This document shows, one piece after another, positions 6,608-8,088 of a DNA stretch of 8,088 nucleotides. Made by a program: the position numbers and the translations under genes. Under the pieces are notes generated by a model. The model worked only from the letters and a program-made list of their open reading frames with translations. It ran no database searches and had not been told where the DNA came from. The DNA is from an uncultured Verrucomicrobiota bacterium (lineage in GTDB: Bacteria > Verrucomicrobiota > Verrucomicrobiia > Opitutales > Opitutaceae): positions 1 through 8,088 of the forward strand of contig CAIXIZ010000036.1 in the NCBI GenBank assembly GCA_903919625.1, given 5' to 3'. Every line of letters starts with the position of its first letter. Position 1 is the first letter of the stretch.

Positions 6608-8088
6608 TCAGGGCAGACAGGGCAGGTGGACAAAGAAAGTCGTGCCGTGCCCCGGCTTGCTGGTGACGGTGATGGCACCGCGATGGCCCTCAATGATTCG
6701 TTTCACGATGGCAAGACCCAGCCCCATGCCGCGTTTGCCGGCGAGAACCTGGGCCCGCACCTCGACACACCCATCGGGTCGGCCCGCCAGCGCATGAATG
6801 GCATTTTGAAACAGGTTGAGAAACACCTGCAGGAGCTGGCCGTAGTTGCCCGACACACTCGGCAGGCCGGCGTCGGGGGCGACAAAACGGACCCCGGAGC
6901 GGACAAATTCCGGCCGGGCGATGTCATAGACGGCCGCGATGACCTCGTCGACCCGCACGGCGGTGAACTTGACCTGGTTGTTCTCCGCAAACGCGGAGAC
7001 GTGGTCGATGATGTTGCCGATGCGGCGGACATCCCGCTCGACCACCGTGTGAAATTCGCGGCGAAACTCCGCGTCGCCGCCCTGTTCGGCCATGAGCGCG
7101 GTGAAAGTGCGGATGGAAACGAGCGGATTGCGCAGCTCATGCGCCAGGCCGGCGGCGAGCGTGCCAAGCGAGATGAGCTTTTCAGCCTGGTTGGCCCGGC
7201 GCTCGAGCTGGCGGGCGCGGAGAGTGATGGCAATCTGCAGGCAGATGGCCTCGAGCAGCGCGATGTCACGGTCGGTGTAGCTTTCGCGGTCGCCACGCGG
7301 ACCCAGCACCAGCAGGCCGAGCAGCACCCCCTCGGTGAGGATCGGAAAGACGGCCTCGAACGGCAGGTTGATGCGCAGCCGGTCGATTTCCGCCTGTTCC
7401 TCCGTCATCAGTTCATTTTCGGCCCCGTCAAAGACGAGCGGAGCCTGCTGCTGGGTGACCTTCCGGGCCAGGACGGAATCGGTGGGCAGAGCCCGGAGGG
7501 TGAAGCCGCCCCGCTCCCAGCCGGCCCCGGCCCGGAGGGTGAGCGTATCGCTGAACTCGGCCCGGACGAACAGACCGAGATGCGACACGTCCATCGCGGC
7601 GGACACTTCCCGCACGGTCGTTTCAAAGATTTCATCCTCGGCGCTGATGGCGCAGATCTGCTGGGCGAGATTTTTCAGCCGGTCGCTCTGGCCGCGGCGC
7701 TTGCGCAGATAGGTGCGCTCGACGACGCGATCCGCCCCGGTCTTCATCCGGGGCACGGCCCAGAGGAAAAACAGGCTGATCATCATCGCCAGCAGAAAGC
7801 CGTTGAGCAGGTCGCCCGACGTCAGGTTGACGTCCAGCAACGAGGACACCACGGCATACATCAGCACCGCAAAGACGGCCAGCGTGCCGGCCATGCCAAT
7901 GTACACGGCCGCATGCACAAAATCATACGTCGCCAGGGGCAGCTGGTAACGCGAGATGATGAGGGCCACGATCACGAGATAGAGGAAAATCAGCCCGTTG
8001 CCGACCGGCGGGATGTGAATGTCATACCACAGGGGGAAATTGGTCGCCCCGCCCGGAAAGCCCACCAGCGTGGCGATGAAGATGTAGC
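6608..8088 (-). CDS. Membrane sensor histidine kinase with shortened ATPase domain (5' end cut by window edge)
   Basis: The frame is open to the right edge, so the true start is outside; about 492 residues are visible. A GTG at 8065 is in frame but falls inside a hydrophobic stretch and is unlikely to be the start. Numbered from that codon: at least three membrane helices (22-38, 50-77, 85-104), resembling the 7TM-type input region of some histidine kinases; a GAF-like domain at about 130-282; a DHp domain with the H-box LAHELRNPL, phospho-acceptor His309, at about 290-360; and an ATPase domain from 365. The ATPase part has the N-box (LNLFQNAIHAL, Asn421), the G2 box (GMGLGLA, 446-452) and an intact end (PGHGTTFFVHLP). 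Only 24 residues separate the N-box Asn from G2, and the G1 (DxGxG) and F boxes are absent. Autophosphorylation by the usual route therefore looks doubtful. It lies 35 bp upstream of the GAF/receiver protein, its likely partner. Confidence 0.9.
   Translation of the reverse strand, partial: YIFIATLVGFPGGATNFPLWYDIHIPPVGNGLIFLYLVIVALIISRYQLPLATYDFVHAAVYIGMAGTLAVFAVLMYAVVSSLLDVNLTSGDLLNGFLLAMMISLFFLWAVPRMKTGADRVVERTYLRKRRGQSDRLKNLAQQICAISAEDEIFETTVREVSAAMDVSHLGLFVRAEFSDTLTLRAGAGWERGGFTLRALPTDSVLARKVTQQQAPLVFDGAENELMTEEQAEIDRLRINLPFEAVFPILTEGVLLGLLVLGPRGDRESYTDRDIALLEAICLQIAITLRARQLERRANQAEKLISLGTLAAGLAHELRNPLVSIRTFTALMAEQGGDAEFRREFHTVVERDVRRIGNIIDHVSAFAENNQVKFTAVRVDEVIAAVYDIARPEFVRSGVRFVAPDAGLPSVSGNYGQLLQVFLNLFQNAIHALAGRPDGCVEVRAQVLAGKRGMGLGLAIVKRIIEGHRGAITVTSKPGHGTTFFVHLPCLP

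Noticed and set aside
5271..6797. Plus-strand open frame of 508 codons opposite the signalling genes
   Set aside because: It spans the junction of two genuine minus-strand genes and shows only low-complexity Gly/Arg/Gln-rich sequence.
8063..8065. GTG as the start codon of the sensor kinase
   Set aside because: The frame stays open upstream to the window edge with hydrophobic residues (YIFIATL), so the real start is almost certainly outside the window.

Overview
The window is high-GC bacterial chromosomal DNA. All five genes that can be supported lie on the minus strand, so the layout below runs from high to low coordinates. The gene set suggests a Gram-negative, Opitutus-like member of the Verrucomicrobiota: a Porin_5-type outer-membrane protein, a PstS-type phosphate-binding protein, an unusual SNF2 ATPase and a membrane sensor kinase. 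That placement is inference from protein style; there is no rRNA or marker gene to confirm it.

Signalling block (8088-5199). A membrane-anchored sensor histidine kinase runs in from the right edge, so its N-terminus is missing. It shows membrane helices, then GAF, DHp and ATPase parts. After a 35-bp gap, probably in the same operon, comes a soluble multidomain protein with the order GAF, PAS-like, GGDEF-like and receiver. Both proteins look chemically crippled. The kinase lacks the part of its ATPase domain that carries the G1 and F boxes. The partner has Glu where the receiver phospho-acceptor Asp should be, and DAHRV where GGDEF should be. This is the most unusual observation in the window.

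SNF2 block (5198-2421). A 108-bp intergenic region carries a well-formed sigma-70-like promoter (TTGTGA, 17 bp, TACAAT). A nearly perfect 28-bp inverted repeat covers its spacer and most of both boxes, which makes it a good operator candidate. It drives an 889-residue SNF2-family ATPase whose N-terminus looks like a SWIM zinc-finger module without its cysteines.

Phosphate uptake block (2420-1). A 260-bp intergenic region has direct repeats with an 11-bp period, the geometry expected for PhoB-type (OmpR-family) binding. Then come a putative outer-membrane porin and, after a 72-bp gap with a strong GC hairpin, a PstS-like periplasmic phosphate-binding protein cut off by the left edge. Together these suggest outer-membrane entry followed by periplasmic capture of phosphate under phosphate-starvation control. 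The pstCAB genes would be expected just beyond coordinate 1.

No RNA genes, mobile elements or CRISPR arrays were seen. No gap without a gene exceeds 300 bp. None of the four visible start codons has a normally placed Shine-Dalgarno sequence.
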